From NCBI GenBank assembly GCA_035293985.1, contig DATGLS010000043.1:1-58105 (forward strand): a stretch of DNA of 58,105 bases. The letters are read 5' to 3'. Position 1 is the stretch's first letter. Each line of letters opens with the position of its first letter. Shown piece by piece: positions 32,179 to 41,276 of the stretch. This DNA is from JAVDCA01 sp035293985 (GTDB taxonomy: Bacteria; Pseudomonadota; Alphaproteobacteria; Rhizobiales; Xanthobacteraceae). The notes under the pieces were generated by a model that was not told where the DNA came from, searched no databases, and saw only the letters and a list, made by a program, of their open reading frames with translations. The position numbers and the translations under genes were made by a program.

Positions 32179-33516
32179 ATGCACGACATCCGCTGGATTC
32201 GCGAAAACCCCGAAGCCTTCGACCAGGGGCTGGCGCGGCGCGGCCTCGCGGGCGAGGCGAAGCGCCTGATCGCGATCGACGAGCGCCGTCGTGCCACCAT
32301 CCAGAAGGCGGAAGCCGCGCAAGCGCGGCGCAACGCGGCCTCGAAGGAGATCGGCGTTGCCAAGAAGAACAAGGACGAGGCAGCGTCGGCCAAGTTGATG
32401 GCCGAGGTCGCCGAGCTGAAAAACACGATTCCGGCGCTCGAGGCGGAGGAGAAGGCGGTCTCGAAAGAGCTCGAAGATGCGCTCGCCTGGGTGCCCAACC
32501 TGCCGCTGCCCGAGGTGCCCGACGGCGCCGACGAGCACGGCAATGTCGAGCATCATAAGTACGGGGCGAAGCGCGAATACGGCTTTGCGCCCAAGCAGCA
32601 TTTCGAGCTCGGCGAAGCGCTGGGGCAAATGGATTTCGAGACGGCGGCGAAACTCTCGGGGGCGCGCTTCGTCGTGCTGAAAAGGGGATTGGCCCGGCTC
32701 GAGCGCGCGCTCGGCCAGTTCATGCTCGATCTGCATACGACCGAACACGGCTATACGGAAGTGAATCCGCCGCTGCTGGTCCGCGATGACGTCATGTTCG
32801 GCACGACGCAGCTGCCGAAATTCGAGGACGATCAATTCTGGGCCGTCAAGGGCGAGCTCCTTTCCGCCGCCGGCGCGGATCGGGTGGAAACCTCTGTGCT
32901 GAGAAGCGCGCGGCTCGGCCTCATCCCCACCGCCGAGGTCCCGCTCACCAACCTGGTGCGCGAAGCGATCACCGACGAGGCAGAGCTGCCGATGCGGCTC
33001 ACCGCGCTCACGCCGTGCTTTCGCGCCGAGGCGGGCGCCGCCGGCAAGGACACGCGCGGCATGATCCGCCAGCACCAGTTCACCAAGGTCGAGCTCGTTT
33101 CGATCACGACGCCGGAGCAGAGCCGCGACGAGCACGAGCGCATGCTCGCCTGCGCCGAGGAGGTGCTGCGCCGGCTCGATCTTCACTATCGAGTCGTGAC
33201 GCTGTGCACCGGCGACATGGGCTTCGCGTCGCAGAAGACCTACGATATCGAGGTCTGGCTGCCGGGCCAGAACATGTATCGCGAGATCTCGTCGTGCTCG
33301 GTGTGCGGCGACTTCCAGGCGCGCCGGATGAACGCGCGCGTGCGCGCCAAGGACCGCAGCGTGCGCCATGTGCACACGCTCAACGGCTCGGGCGTCGCGG
33401 TCGGCCGCGCGTTGATCGCCGTGATGGAGACCTACCAGCAGGGCAACGGCGCGATCGCGGTGCCGGACGCGCTGGCGTCGTACATGGGCGGCATCAAGAC
33501 GATCGGCGGATCTTGA
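32179..33516 (+). CDS. serS: Seryl-tRNA synthetase
   Basis: 445 residues, class II. The N-terminal coiled-coil arm spans about residues 30-105 (KAEAAQARRNAASKEIGVAK and onward). The catalytic core has LIPTAEVPLTNLVREAI, motif 2 TPCFRAEAGAAGKDTRGMIR with HQFTKVELVSI, and motif 3 LNGSGVAVGRALIAVMETYQ. It charges tRNA-Ser. The ATG at 32179 begins the canonical MHDIRWIRENPEAFDQ; an upstream in-frame extension would run through a dispersed repeat and is rejected. surE begins 8 bases after the stop. Confidence 0.97.
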   Translation: MHDIRWIRENPEAFDQGLARRGLAGEAKRLIAIDERRRATIQKAEAAQARRNAASKEIGVAKKNKDEAASAKLMAEVAELKNTIPALEAEEKAVSKELEDALAWVPNLPLPEVPDGADEHGNVEHHKYGAKREYGFAPKQHFELGEALGQMDFETAAKLSGARFVVLKRGLARLERALGQFMLDLHTTEHGYTEVNPPLLVRDDVMFGTTQLPKFEDDQFWAVKGELLSAAGADRVETSVLRSARLGLIPTAEVPLTNLVREAITDEAELPMRLTALTPCFRAEAGAAGKDTRGMIRQHQFTKVELVSITTPEQSRDEHERMLACAEEVLRRLDLHYRVVTLCTGDMGFASQKTYDIEVWLPGQNMYREISSCSVCGDFQARRMNARVRAKDRSVRHVHTLNGSGVAVGRALIAVMETYQQGNGAIAVPDALASYMGGIKTIGGS

Positions 33517-33524
33517 AAATCCAT

Positions 33525-34289
33525 ATGCGCATCCTGGTCACCAACGACGACGGCATCAACGCGCCCGGCCTCGACGTGTGCACCGAGATCGCGCGTGCGC
33601 TTTCGGACGACGTCTGGGTGGTGGCGCCCGAGTTCGACCAGTCGGGCGTCTCGCACTCGCTTTCGCTCAACGATCCGCTGCGCATGCGCGCCGTCGACGA
33701 GCGCCGCTTCGCGATCAAGGGCACGCCGACCGACTGCGTCATCATGGGCGTGCGCCATATCCTCGACCGCAAGGGGCCCGATCTCATCCTCTCCGGCGTC
33801 AATCGCGGGCAGAACGCCGCCGAGGACGTGACCTATTCGGGCACGATCGCGGGCGCACTCGAAGGTGCGATCCTCGGCATCCCGTCGTTCGCGCTGTCGC
33901 AGGGCTACAGCTCCGCCAACCGGCAGAACCCGCCGTGGGAGACCGCGCGCGCACACGGCCCCGACATCATCCGCAGGGTGCTCGACGAGGGCATTCCGCG
34001 CGACGTGCTGGTCAACATCAATTTCCCCGACTGCGCGCCCGATGCGGTGCAAGGGATCGCGGTGACGTCGCAGGGCAAGCGAGACCAGGAATGGCTGCGC
34101 ATCGACCCGCGCCACGACGGACGCGGCAATCCGTATTTCTGGATCGCCTTCGCGCGCAGCCCGCGGCCGCCCTCGCCGAATGGAACCGACCTGCAGGCGC
34201 TGCGCGAGAACCGCATCTCGGTGACGCCGCTGCGCATCGACATGACCGACGAGCCGTTCATGACTCGACTCGCCGAGCTGTTCGACTGA
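33525..34289 (+). CDS. surE: 5'/3'-nucleotidase SurE
   Basis: 254 residues. The metal site is at the N-terminus in ILVTNDDGINAPGL (D8, D9). FDQSGVSHSLS has the conserved Ser and PDLILSGVNRGQNAAEDVTY the conserved Asn. It removes phosphate from nucleotides and is often encoded next to pcm, as here. It follows serS closely and lies 103 bases before pcm, in the serS-surE-pcm-nlpD order common to alphaproteobacteria. Confidence 0.96.
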   Translation: MRILVTNDDGINAPGLDVCTEIARALSDDVWVVAPEFDQSGVSHSLSLNDPLRMRAVDERRFAIKGTPTDCVIMGVRHILDRKGPDLILSGVNRGQNAAEDVTYSGTIAGALEGAILGIPSFALSQGYSSANRQNPPWETARAHGPDIIRRVLDEGIPRDVLVNINFPDCAPDAVQGIAVTSQGKRDQEWLRIDPRHDGRGNPYFWIAFARSPRPPSPNGTDLQALRENRISVTPLRIDMTDEPFMTRLAELFD

Positions 34290-34392
34290 TCCATTTTGCG
34301 CGCCGCGTCGTTGATTGGCGCATGTCCTGCGTCGGTGAACCGGTAGCCACCTCGCCGGGACATGCGCTACGATCGTACCCGAAAGGTGGTGC

Positions 34393-35052
34393 GTGTCCTC
34401 TTCTCCCTCTGCCGACGATCGCGTTGGACGCATGGAATTCCTGCTCGGCCTGCGCCGGCACGGGATCATGGATGCCGCTGTGCTGCACGCCATGGACGAG
34501 GTGCCGCGCGAATACTTCGTCGAGGCCGACTGCGCCGAGGCTGCCTATGCGGACCAGGCGCTGCCGATCGCCTGCGGCCAGACCATCAGCCAGCCGTTCG
34601 TGGTCGCGTACATGACCGAGCAGCTCAAGGTGGGGCCGGAGCAGCGTGTGCTCGAGATCGGCACCGGGTCGGGCTATCAGGCCGCGGTCCTGTCGCGGCT
34701 CGCCCGCGAAGTCGTCACCATCGAGCGCTACCGCACGCTTGCCGACGCGGCGCGCGGGCGGCTCGCGACGCTCGGCTATGCCAATGTCGAGGTGATCGCC
34801 GGCGACGGGCTCGGCGGCGCGCCCGACAAGGCGCCCTTCGAGCGCATTCTCGTCACCGCCGCGGCCGAGGAGATCCCGCCGGCACTGGTCGATCAGCTCG
34901 CCGACGGCGGGCGCATGGTGTTGCCGCTGGGGCCGCACCAGGACGGACAAGTGATCGTAACCATAACGAAGACTAAACAAGGTCTCGCGCGCGAGGACCT
35001 GATCGGCGTGCGATTTGTGCCGCTTTTGCCCGGAAAAGCGCGCGAATTGTAA
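34393..35052 (+). CDS. pcm: Protein-L-isoaspartate O-methyltransferase
   Basis: 219 residues. The canonical motif I VLEIGTGSGYQAAVLSRLA, the preceding LPIACGQTISQPFVVAYMTE, and ERILVTAAAEEIPPALVDQL all match Pcm. It repairs isoaspartyl damage by methylation. Translation probably begins at GTG 34393, because AAAGGTGGT lies just upstream; an ATG at 34432 has no ribosome site. This is the second PIMT-family gene in the window, and the better match to the classic enzyme. Confidence 0.94.
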   Translation: MSSSPSADDRVGRMEFLLGLRRHGIMDAAVLHAMDEVPREYFVEADCAEAAYADQALPIACGQTISQPFVVAYMTEQLKVGPEQRVLEIGTGSGYQAAVLSRLAREVVTIERYRTLADAARGRLATLGYANVEVIAGDGLGGAPDKAPFERILVTAAAEEIPPALVDQLADGGRMVLPLGPHQDGQVIVTITKTKQGLAREDLIGVRFVPLLPGKAREL

Positions 35053-35171
35053 CCGCTTCGGCCGTATTCGATTAGTGTTAAGCGGCCGTTTCCTGCTTAA
35101 AGCAATCTTTACCTCGCGCCGTTTTAACTCTGACCTGTCCATTTTTGTTGCGTGTGTGAGTGAGTAAACCC

Positions 35172-36569
35172 ATGCGTGCGGTCGTCGATTTCGCGGGGCG
35201 CCGATGGTCGCGGCTCGCGTTGCTGGGGGCGCTGGCGGTCGGAGTTGCGGGGTGCAGCGCCGATACCACTCGCTTCGGCAATCCCAATGCCAATCCGTGG
35301 GCGTCGAGCTCCTCTCGGCCGTCCGAGGTCACCGGCACGGTGCAGCCGGCGCCCGCCGCCCGCATCTCGTCGCAACCGCTGCCGCCGCCACCGAATGCGA
35401 GCCGCCCCTCGACCGTCGCGTCGGTCGGCGTCTCCGGCGGGGGAGGCGGCTTCGGCTCGTACAATCAGTCATATCCGCAGCGCAGCCCGACATATCAGCA
35501 GCCGGCGCCGGTGCACGCGTCCCTGCCGCCGCCACCGCCGCCGCATGGCGACGTGACGGGCTCGATTGCGCATCATCCACACTCGGCATGGAACTGGGAT
35601 GGCGGCACCGCCATCGTGGTCGCACCAGGTGAGACCGCCGAGACGATCGGCAACAAATACGGCGTTCCGCCCCGTGCGATCCTCGAGGCGAACGGCCTGC
35701 ACAGCTCGGGCGAAATCCGCCCCGGCCAGCGCATGGTGATTCCGAAGTACAACCATGTCGCCGAGGCGCCGGCGCCACTATCAGCTCCGCCTGCGCCGCA
35801 TCACTACGCCCCGCCGCCGCCCGCCACGACCGCGTCCGCATCGCCGGCCGGCGCCAACGTGCACATCGTCACGCACGGCGAGACGCTGATGTCGATCTCG
35901 CGCCGCTACCACAAGCCGGTCGCGCAGATCGCAGCCGCGAACAACCTGTCGCGCGACGCGCATCTGCGCATCGGTGACCGCATCGTCATTCCCGGCAGGG
36001 TGACCGAGGCACGGGCCATTGCGCCGCCGGCCCCGACCGCGCCGAAAGTGCAGGCACCGCAGGCGCAATCGCAGAAGCCCCCGCAGGTCCCCGCGCCGCA
36101 TCCGGTCGTGACCGCCGAGGCCGCGCCGACCGCGCATGTCGCGGTCACCGGCACGCAAAACGCGCCGCCGACCGCCGCCGCCAAGGCGCTCGCCTTCCGT
36201 TGGCCGGTGCGCGGCCGCGTGATCGGTACGTTCGGGTCGAAGCCGAACGGCGAGCGCAATGACGGCATCGATCTCGCGGTCCCGCAGGGCACCGAGGTGC
36301 GCGCCGCCGAGGATGGTGTCGTCGCCTATGCGGGCAACGAGCTCAAGGGCTATGGCAAGCTGGTGCTGATTCGCCACGAGGACGGCTACGTCACGGCCTA
36401 CGCCAACGCGAGCGAGATCCTGGTCAAGCGCAACGACAAGGTCCGCCGCGGCCAGGTGATCGCCAAATCCGGCCAGACCGGCGGCGTTCCCGTGCCGCAG
36501 CTGCACTTCGAGATCCGCAAGGGGTCGTCCCCGGTCGATCCCTCGCAGTTCCTGCCGACCGGGACGTAA
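35172..36569 (+). CDS. NlpD-like lipoprotein: two LysM domains and a degenerate LytM (M23) domain
   Basis: 465 residues. A lipobox (LLGALAVGVAGC, Cys 28) predicts a lipoprotein. A Pro/Ser-rich linker is followed by LysM 1 (about 147-192, TAIVVAPGETAETIGNKYGV), LysM 2 (about 230-274, HIVTHGETLMSISRRYHKPV) and a C-terminal LytM domain (about 341-461). Several zinc or catalytic residues are replaced: the first ligand His is Asn (NDGID), YAH reads YAN, and HLH reads QLH. Like E. coli NlpD and Caulobacter DipM, it is therefore probably a non-hydrolytic activator of amidases at the division site. A GTG 12 bases upstream is an alternative start. It follows pcm in a typical order. Confidence 0.88.
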   Translation: MRAVVDFAGRRWSRLALLGALAVGVAGCSADTTRFGNPNANPWASSSSRPSEVTGTVQPAPAARISSQPLPPPPNASRPSTVASVGVSGGGGGFGSYNQSYPQRSPTYQQPAPVHASLPPPPPPHGDVTGSIAHHPHSAWNWDGGTAIVVAPGETAETIGNKYGVPPRAILEANGLHSSGEIRPGQRMVIPKYNHVAEAPAPLSAPPAPHHYAPPPPATTASASPAGANVHIVTHGETLMSISRRYHKPVAQIAAANNLSRDAHLRIGDRIVIPGRVTEARAIAPPAPTAPKVQAPQAQSQKPPQVPAPHPVVTAEAAPTAHVAVTGTQNAPPTAAAKALAFRWPVRGRVIGTFGSKPNGERNDGIDLAVPQGTEVRAAEDGVVAYAGNELKGYGKLVLIRHEDGYVTAYANASEILVKRNDKVRRGQVIAKSGQTGGVPVPQLHFEIRKGSSPVDPSQFLPTGT

Positions 36570-36591
36570 TCCGGCACAAGGCGGCGTGATG

Positions 36592-36644
36592 CCGAGCCGG
36601 GCGGCCGCCGCGCGCTCGCTTCGCGCCGCGCGTTCAGCTCGGCC
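36592..36644. terminator. GC-rich hairpin between convergent genes
   Basis: GCCGAGC (36592-36598) pairs with GCTCGGC (36638-36644), enclosing a further GC-rich inner pairing. It lies between the 3' ends of the NlpD-like gene and the DUF815 gene. No U-run follows, so a terminator role is only suggested. Confidence 0.3.
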
Positions 36645-36664
36645 ACATCGCGAGCGTCGATCAG

Positions 36665-37570
36665 CTAACTCCCGTCGCGCAGCGCCACACCCAGCCGGCC
36701 CGCCAGATCCTGCACGAACTGCCAGGCGACGCGGCCCGAGCGCGAGCCGCGCGTGGTCGCCCATTCGAGCGCCTCGCGGCGCAGCGTATCGGCGTCGACG
36801 GGGATGCGGAAGTGGGCGACATAACCGTCGACCATGGCGAGGAACTCGTCCTGGCTGCAGCGGTGAAAGCCGAGCCACAGGCCGAAGCGGTCGGACAGCG
36901 ACACCTTCTCCTCGACGGTCTCCCCGGGATTGATGGCGGTCGAGCGCTCGTTCTCCATCATGTCGCGCGACATCAGGTGCCGGCGGTTCGATGTCGCATA
37001 GAGGATCACGTTCTCGGGCCGGCCCTCGATGCCGCCTTCGAGGACCGCCTTGAGCGATTTGTACGAGGTGTCCTCGGCGTCGAAGGAAAGATCGTCGCAG
37101 AAAACGATGAAGCGATAGGGCTGCGGGCGCAGCACCGTCATGAGATCGGGCAGGCTCTCGATATCCTCGCGGTGGATCTCGACGAGCTTGAGCAGGCCTG
37201 CCAGCTTCTTGTTCTTGGCGCCGAGCGCCGCGTTGACGCCGGCATGGGCGGCCTTGACGAGCGAGGACTTGCCCATGCCGCGCGCGCCCCAGAGCAGCGC
37301 GTTGTTGGCCGGCAGGGCGCGGGCGAAGCGCTCGGTATTCTCGACCAGGATGTCGCGCATGCGGTCGATGCCCTTGAGAAGCGACATGTCGACCCGGTTG
37401 ACCCGCGGCACCGCGACGAGGCCTCGGGTCGGATGCCAGATGAAGGCATCGGCCGCGCCGAAATCGGCGAGGCCGCGGGCGGGCGGCGCGAGGCGCTCGA
37501 GCGCATCCGCAATGCGGCGAAGGACCGCGGCATCGGACTGCGGCGGGGCGATTTTATCGTGTTCGGACAT
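36665..37570 (-). CDS. DUF815 AAA-type ATP-binding protein
   Basis: 301 residues. Walker A is GARGMGKSS at residues 95-103 and Walker B is YRFIVFCDDLSFD near 153. A sensor-like stretch ILYATSNRRHLMSRDM and the C-terminal FGLWLGFHRCSQDEFLAMVD are characteristic of DUF815 (YjeE-unrelated AAA ATPases). The biochemical role is unknown. It is divergent from yajC-secDF across 231 bases that must hold promoters for both, although I could not identify them. Confidence 0.9.
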   Translation of the reverse strand: MSEHDKIAPPQSDAAVLRRIADALERLAPPARGLADFGAADAFIWHPTRGLVAVPRVNRVDMSLLKGIDRMRDILVENTERFARALPANNALLWGARGMGKSSLVKAAHAGVNAALGAKNKKLAGLLKLVEIHREDIESLPDLMTVLRPQPYRFIVFCDDLSFDAEDTSYKSLKAVLEGGIEGRPENVILYATSNRRHLMSRDMMENERSTAINPGETVEEKVSLSDRFGLWLGFHRCSQDEFLAMVDGYVAHFRIPVDADTLRREALEWATTRGSRSGRVAWQFVQDLAGRLGVALRDGS

Positions 37571-37801
37571 GATGTTGTGTTCGCGGACGGCGGTTGTTCC
37601 TTAGCCCTCGGGGGAGCCACCCGCAAGGTGGCAGCCGCGCCGCACGCGACAGCAAAACTGCCCGGATTTGCCCCGGCTTGCCCCCCACGTGGCGTTGCAA
37701 TCAAGCCTGTGGCCATTATATTCCGCGCCGATAGCGGGGTCGGGCCGAGGCGATCGGATTCCGACCCCTATTTGCCCCGACCGGGGAGGGGAGATCGTTT
37801 C

Positions 37802-38155
37802 ATGTGGATCACGTCCGCCTACGCCCAGGCCGCGAATGCACCGGCAGGCGGTTTCGACCAGTCGATCCTCATCCAGGCGCTGCCGATCGTCGCGATCATC
37901 GCCATCATGTACGTGCTGATGTTTCGCCCGCAGCAGAAGCGCGTGAAGCAGCACCAGGAGATGGTGAAGAACCTGCGCAAGGGCGACAGCGTCGTGACGC
38001 AGGGCGGCATGGTCGGCAAGGTCACCAAGCTCGTCGACGACGAGCAGATCGAGATCGAGATCGCCCAGGGCGTGCGGGTACGGCAGCTGCGCTCGATGGT
38101 GAGCGAGGTGCGGGCCAAGGGCGAGCCGGTTTCGGCCGACGCCGCCGCAAGCTGA
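37802..38155 (+). CDS. yajC: Preprotein translocase subunit YajC
   Basis: 117 residues. After a short N-terminal segment containing SAYAQAANAPAG, a single membrane helix (ALPIVAIIAIMYVLMFRPQQ) ends in the family signature FRPQQKR. A KGDSVVTQGGMVGKVTKL beta domain follows. It belongs to the SecDF-YajC complex that assists Sec export. GGGGAGGGGAGA precedes the ATG. secD follows after 30 bases. Confidence 0.96.
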   Translation: MWITSAYAQAANAPAGGFDQSILIQALPIVAIIAIMYVLMFRPQQKRVKQHQEMVKNLRKGDSVVTQGGMVGKVTKLVDDEQIEIEIAQGVRVRQLRSMVSEVRAKGEPVSADAAAS

Positions 38156-38185
38156 GGCGGCGCAACACGAGGCGGACGCGGGATC

Positions 38186-39817
38186 ATGCTCTATTTCGCA
38201 CGGTGGAAGGCGGCGGCGATCCTGCTCACGGCGCTGATCGTCTGTGCCTTCGCGATCCCGAACTTCGTCGGCGCCAACACCGTGAAGAAGTGGCCAGAAT
38301 GGGCGCAGCGCTATGTCGTGCTCGGGCTCGACCTGCAGGGCGGCTCGCACATCCTGCTCGAGGTGGATGCGGCCGACGTGCGCAAGCAGCAGCTCGACAC
38401 GCTTCGCAACGAGGTGCGCAAGACGCTGCTCGAAGCCAGGATCGGCTGGGCCAACCCGCCCGCCATCCGCGGCAATGCGGTCGAGGTGCGGATCCGCCCA
38501 GGCCAGAATTTCCAGGGAGCGCTCGAGAAGCTGCGCGCGCTCTCGCAGCCGATCACCAACAACATCATCGGCGTCACCGGCCAGCAGAGCATCGACGTCA
38601 CCGACGCCGGCGGCGGCCTGATCCGTCTGGCGCCGACCGAAGCGGCGATGAACGAGCGCGTCCGCCAGACGGTCGACCAATCGATCCCGATCATCGAGCG
38701 CCGCATCAACGGACTCGGCCTGGTCGAGCCGACGGTGCAGCGCGAAGGCATCGATCGCGTCCTGGTCGAGGTCCCGGGCCTCGGCGATCCGCAGCGGCTG
38801 ATCTCCGTCATCGGCACGACCGCCAAGCTCGAGTTCCGCCTGGTCAACCAGAACGCCAGCCCGCTGAACGTGCCGCCCGACTCGGAGGTGCTGTGCGAGG
38901 TCGAGAACCAGAAGAGCGACACCAACAAGCCGACGCCGCCGGCCTGCACCGGCGCGACGCCGATCGTCGTCTACAAGCAGGTGCTGGTCGAGGGCGCCGA
39001 CCTCACCAACGCCACGACCGGGTTCGACCAGAACAACCAACCGGTCGTCGACTTCACCTTCAACTCGACGGGCGCGCGCAAGTTCGGCGAGGTGACGCAG
39101 GAGAACGTAGGGCGGCCGTTCGCGATCATCCTCGACAACCAGGTGATCTCGGCGCCGAACATCCGCGAGCCGATCCTGGGCGGGCGCGGGCAGATTTCCG
39201 GCCATTTCACCGTGGAGAGCGCCGGCAACCTGGCGATTCTGCTGCGGGCCGGCGCGCTGCCCGCCAAGCTCACCCCGATCGAGCAACGCGTGGTCGGACC
39301 CGGCCTCGGCCAGGACTCGATCGTCAAGGGTGAATACGCCTCGGTCGTCGGTGCCGCGCTGGTGGTCCTCTTCATGCTGGTGACGTACGGCCTGTTCGGC
39401 CTATTCGCCAACGTGGCGGTCGCCATCAATGTCGGCATGATCTTCGGCATCCTGTCCCTGCTCAACGCCACGCTGACGCTGCCGGGCATCGCCGGCATCG
39501 TGCTCACCGTCGGCATCGCGGTCGACTCGAACGTGCTGATCTACGAGCGCATCCGCGAGGAGGTGCGGCACGGCCGCAACGCCATCGCGGCGATCGACGC
39601 CGGGTTCAAGCGCGCGCTCGCGACCATCCTCGACTCCAACATCACGACCTTCATCGCCGCGGCCGTGCTGTTCTTCATCGGCACCGGCCCGGTCAAGGGC
39701 TTCGCGATCACGCTCGGCATCGGCATCGTCACGACGCTGTTCACGGCGTTCACCCTGACGCGGCTCATCGTCGCCTACTGGGTGCGCCTGATCCGGCCGC
39801 GCTACGTGCCGATCTGA
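38186..39817 (+). CDS. secD: Protein translocase subunit SecD
   Basis: 543 residues. The start has the first membrane helix followed by VVLGLDLQGGSHILLEVDAA, the classic SecD stretch. A large periplasmic P1 domain (about residues 60-370) and five more helices follow, with IAGIVLTVGIAVDSNVLIYE and RIREEVRHG carrying the conserved Asp and Arg used in proton coupling. It works with SecF and YajC to pull exported proteins out of the Sec channel. secF begins 28 bases after its stop. Confidence 0.97.
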   Translation: MLYFARWKAAAILLTALIVCAFAIPNFVGANTVKKWPEWAQRYVVLGLDLQGGSHILLEVDAADVRKQQLDTLRNEVRKTLLEARIGWANPPAIRGNAVEVRIRPGQNFQGALEKLRALSQPITNNIIGVTGQQSIDVTDAGGGLIRLAPTEAAMNERVRQTVDQSIPIIERRINGLGLVEPTVQREGIDRVLVEVPGLGDPQRLISVIGTTAKLEFRLVNQNASPLNVPPDSEVLCEVENQKSDTNKPTPPACTGATPIVVYKQVLVEGADLTNATTGFDQNNQPVVDFTFNSTGARKFGEVTQENVGRPFAIILDNQVISAPNIREPILGGRGQISGHFTVESAGNLAILLRAGALPAKLTPIEQRVVGPGLGQDSIVKGEYASVVGAALVVLFMLVTYGLFGLFANVAVAINVGMIFGILSLLNATLTLPGIAGIVLTVGIAVDSNVLIYERIREEVRHGRNAIAAIDAGFKRALATILDSNITTFIAAAVLFFIGTGPVKGFAITLGIGIVTTLFTAFTLTRLIVAYWVRLIRPRYVPI

Positions 39818-39845
39818 CGGCGCGGAAGAACGAGAGAAAACGCCC

Positions 39846-40883
39846 GTGCGCCTCTTTCCGCTCCGCATCGTTCCGGACGAGACGAGCTTCGACTTCATCC
39901 GCTTCCGTCGGATCAGCTTCCCGATCTCGGCGATGCTGTCGATCCTCGCGATCACCCTCTATTTCACCCACGGCCTCAATTTCGGCATCGACTTCAAGGG
40001 CGGCACGCTGATGGAGGTGCGCGCGAAATCGGGCGCCGCCGATCTCGCGAAAATGCGCTCTACCATCGCGGGACTCCAGCTCGGCGACTTCCAGCTGCAG
40101 CAGTTCGGCGGGCCTGCGGAGGTGCTGATCCGGATCGCCGAGCAGCCGGGCGGCGAGAAGGCGCAGCAGGTCGCCTCCGAGAAGGTACGCCAAGCGCTCG
40201 GCGACTCGGTCGAGTATCGCCGCGTCGACGTGGTCGGCCCACGCGTGTCGGGCGAGCTGCTCTACAAGGGCATCCTCGGCATGTTCGCGGCTATCGCCGC
40301 GATTCTCTGTTACCTCTGGTTCCGCTTCGAGTGGCAATTCGCGCTCGGCGCCATGATCGCAAACGTGCACGACATCGTGCTCACGCTCGGCTTCATGTCG
40401 ATCACCCAGATCGACTTCGACCTCACCAGCATCGCGGCGCTGCTCACCATCCTGGGCTATTCGCTCAATGACACGGTCGTCATCTACGACCGCATTCGCG
40501 AGATGCTGCGGCGCTACAAGAAGATGCCGATGCCGGAGCTGCTCAACGTGTCGATCAACGCGACGCTGTCGCGGTCGATCATCACCCACGTCACGGTCGC
40601 GATGTCGCTCTTGGCGCTGCTCATGTTCGGCGGCCAGGCGATTCACAGCTTCACGGCCACGATGATGTTCGGCGTGGTGCTGGTCGGCACCTATACGTCG
40701 GTGTTCATCGCCTCGCCGATCCTGATCTACCTCGCGGTCGGCGCCAACCGCGCGCGGGGACAGGGCGATGGGCATGACGAGGGCCCGGACGAGGAGCCGG
40801 AGCCCGAGCCCGCCAAGCCTTCCAATTCGCCGGCGGATGCGGCGGCAAGGCCGGCGCGGCCGGCGGCACGCGCGCGGCGCTGA
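39846..40883 (+). CDS. secF: Protein translocase subunit SecF
   Basis: 345 residues. FGIDFKGGTLMEVRAKSG is the SecF signature after the first helix. The second half has TILGYSLNDTVVIYDRIREM, with the conserved Asp and Arg. Translation starts at GTG 39846, preceded by GAGAGAAAAC. The last 45 residues form a charged Glu/Asp/Pro and then Ala/Arg-rich tail, longer than usual. It is followed 5 bases later by the Mth938-domain gene. Confidence 0.96.
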   Translation: MRLFPLRIVPDETSFDFIRFRRISFPISAMLSILAITLYFTHGLNFGIDFKGGTLMEVRAKSGAADLAKMRSTIAGLQLGDFQLQQFGGPAEVLIRIAEQPGGEKAQQVASEKVRQALGDSVEYRRVDVVGPRVSGELLYKGILGMFAAIAAILCYLWFRFEWQFALGAMIANVHDIVLTLGFMSITQIDFDLTSIAALLTILGYSLNDTVVIYDRIREMLRRYKKMPMPELLNVSINATLSRSIITHVTVAMSLLALLMFGGQAIHSFTATMMFGVVLVGTYTSVFIASPILIYLAVGANRARGQGDGHDEGPDEEPEPEPAKPSNSPADAAARPARPAARARR

Positions 40884-40888
40884 TCCGC

Positions 40889-41263
40889 GTGGACCCGGAA
40901 AGCCGGCATCTCCCGCACGCGGCCCCGATCGAGGCCTACGGCAAGGGCGGCTTCCGTTTCGCCGGCATGTCGCACCGCGGCTCGCTTCTCTGCCTGCCGG
41001 CCGGCATCTGGCCCGCGCCCGTGCGAACGTTGCAGGACATCACCGCCGAGACGTTCGCGCTGGTCTTTGCCGGCGCGCCGATCGATCATTTCCTGATCGG
41101 CACCGGCCGCGAGGTCGTGCCGTTGCGCCGCGAGCTCGCGGCGCTCTTTGCCCAGCATGACATCGCGGTCGAGGCGATGACGACCGGCTCGGCGATCATG
41201 ACCTACAACATCCTGCTCGAAGAGCGCCGGCGCGTCGGCGCGCTGCTGATCGCGGTCGACTGA
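40889..41263 (+). CDS. Mth938-domain (DUF498) protein, NDUFAF3-like
   Basis: 124 residues, starting at GTG 40889. The core PIEAYGKGGFRFAGMSHRGS, DHFLIGTGREVVPLRRELAA and GIAVEAMTTGSAIMTYNILL-like end (DIAVEAMTTGSAIMTYNILL) define the Mth938/DUF498 family. The human member NDUFAF3 is an assembly factor of respiratory complex I. The bacterial role is not established. It lies 5 bases after secF and 13 bases before a squalene-synthase-like gene whose relatives include another complex I assembly factor, so a membrane-assembly role is plausible. Confidence 0.88.
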   Translation: MDPESRHLPHAAPIEAYGKGGFRFAGMSHRGSLLCLPAGIWPAPVRTLQDITAETFALVFAGAPIDHFLIGTGREVVPLRRELAALFAQHDIAVEAMTTGSAIMTYNILLEERRRVGALLIAVD

Positions 41264-41276
41264 ACGGCGCAGTGTC

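Noticed and set aside
34432..34434. ATG start for pcm instead of GTG at 34393
   Set aside because: There is no ribosome site before it, while AAAGGTGGT precedes the GTG and the extra residues are plausible for the family.
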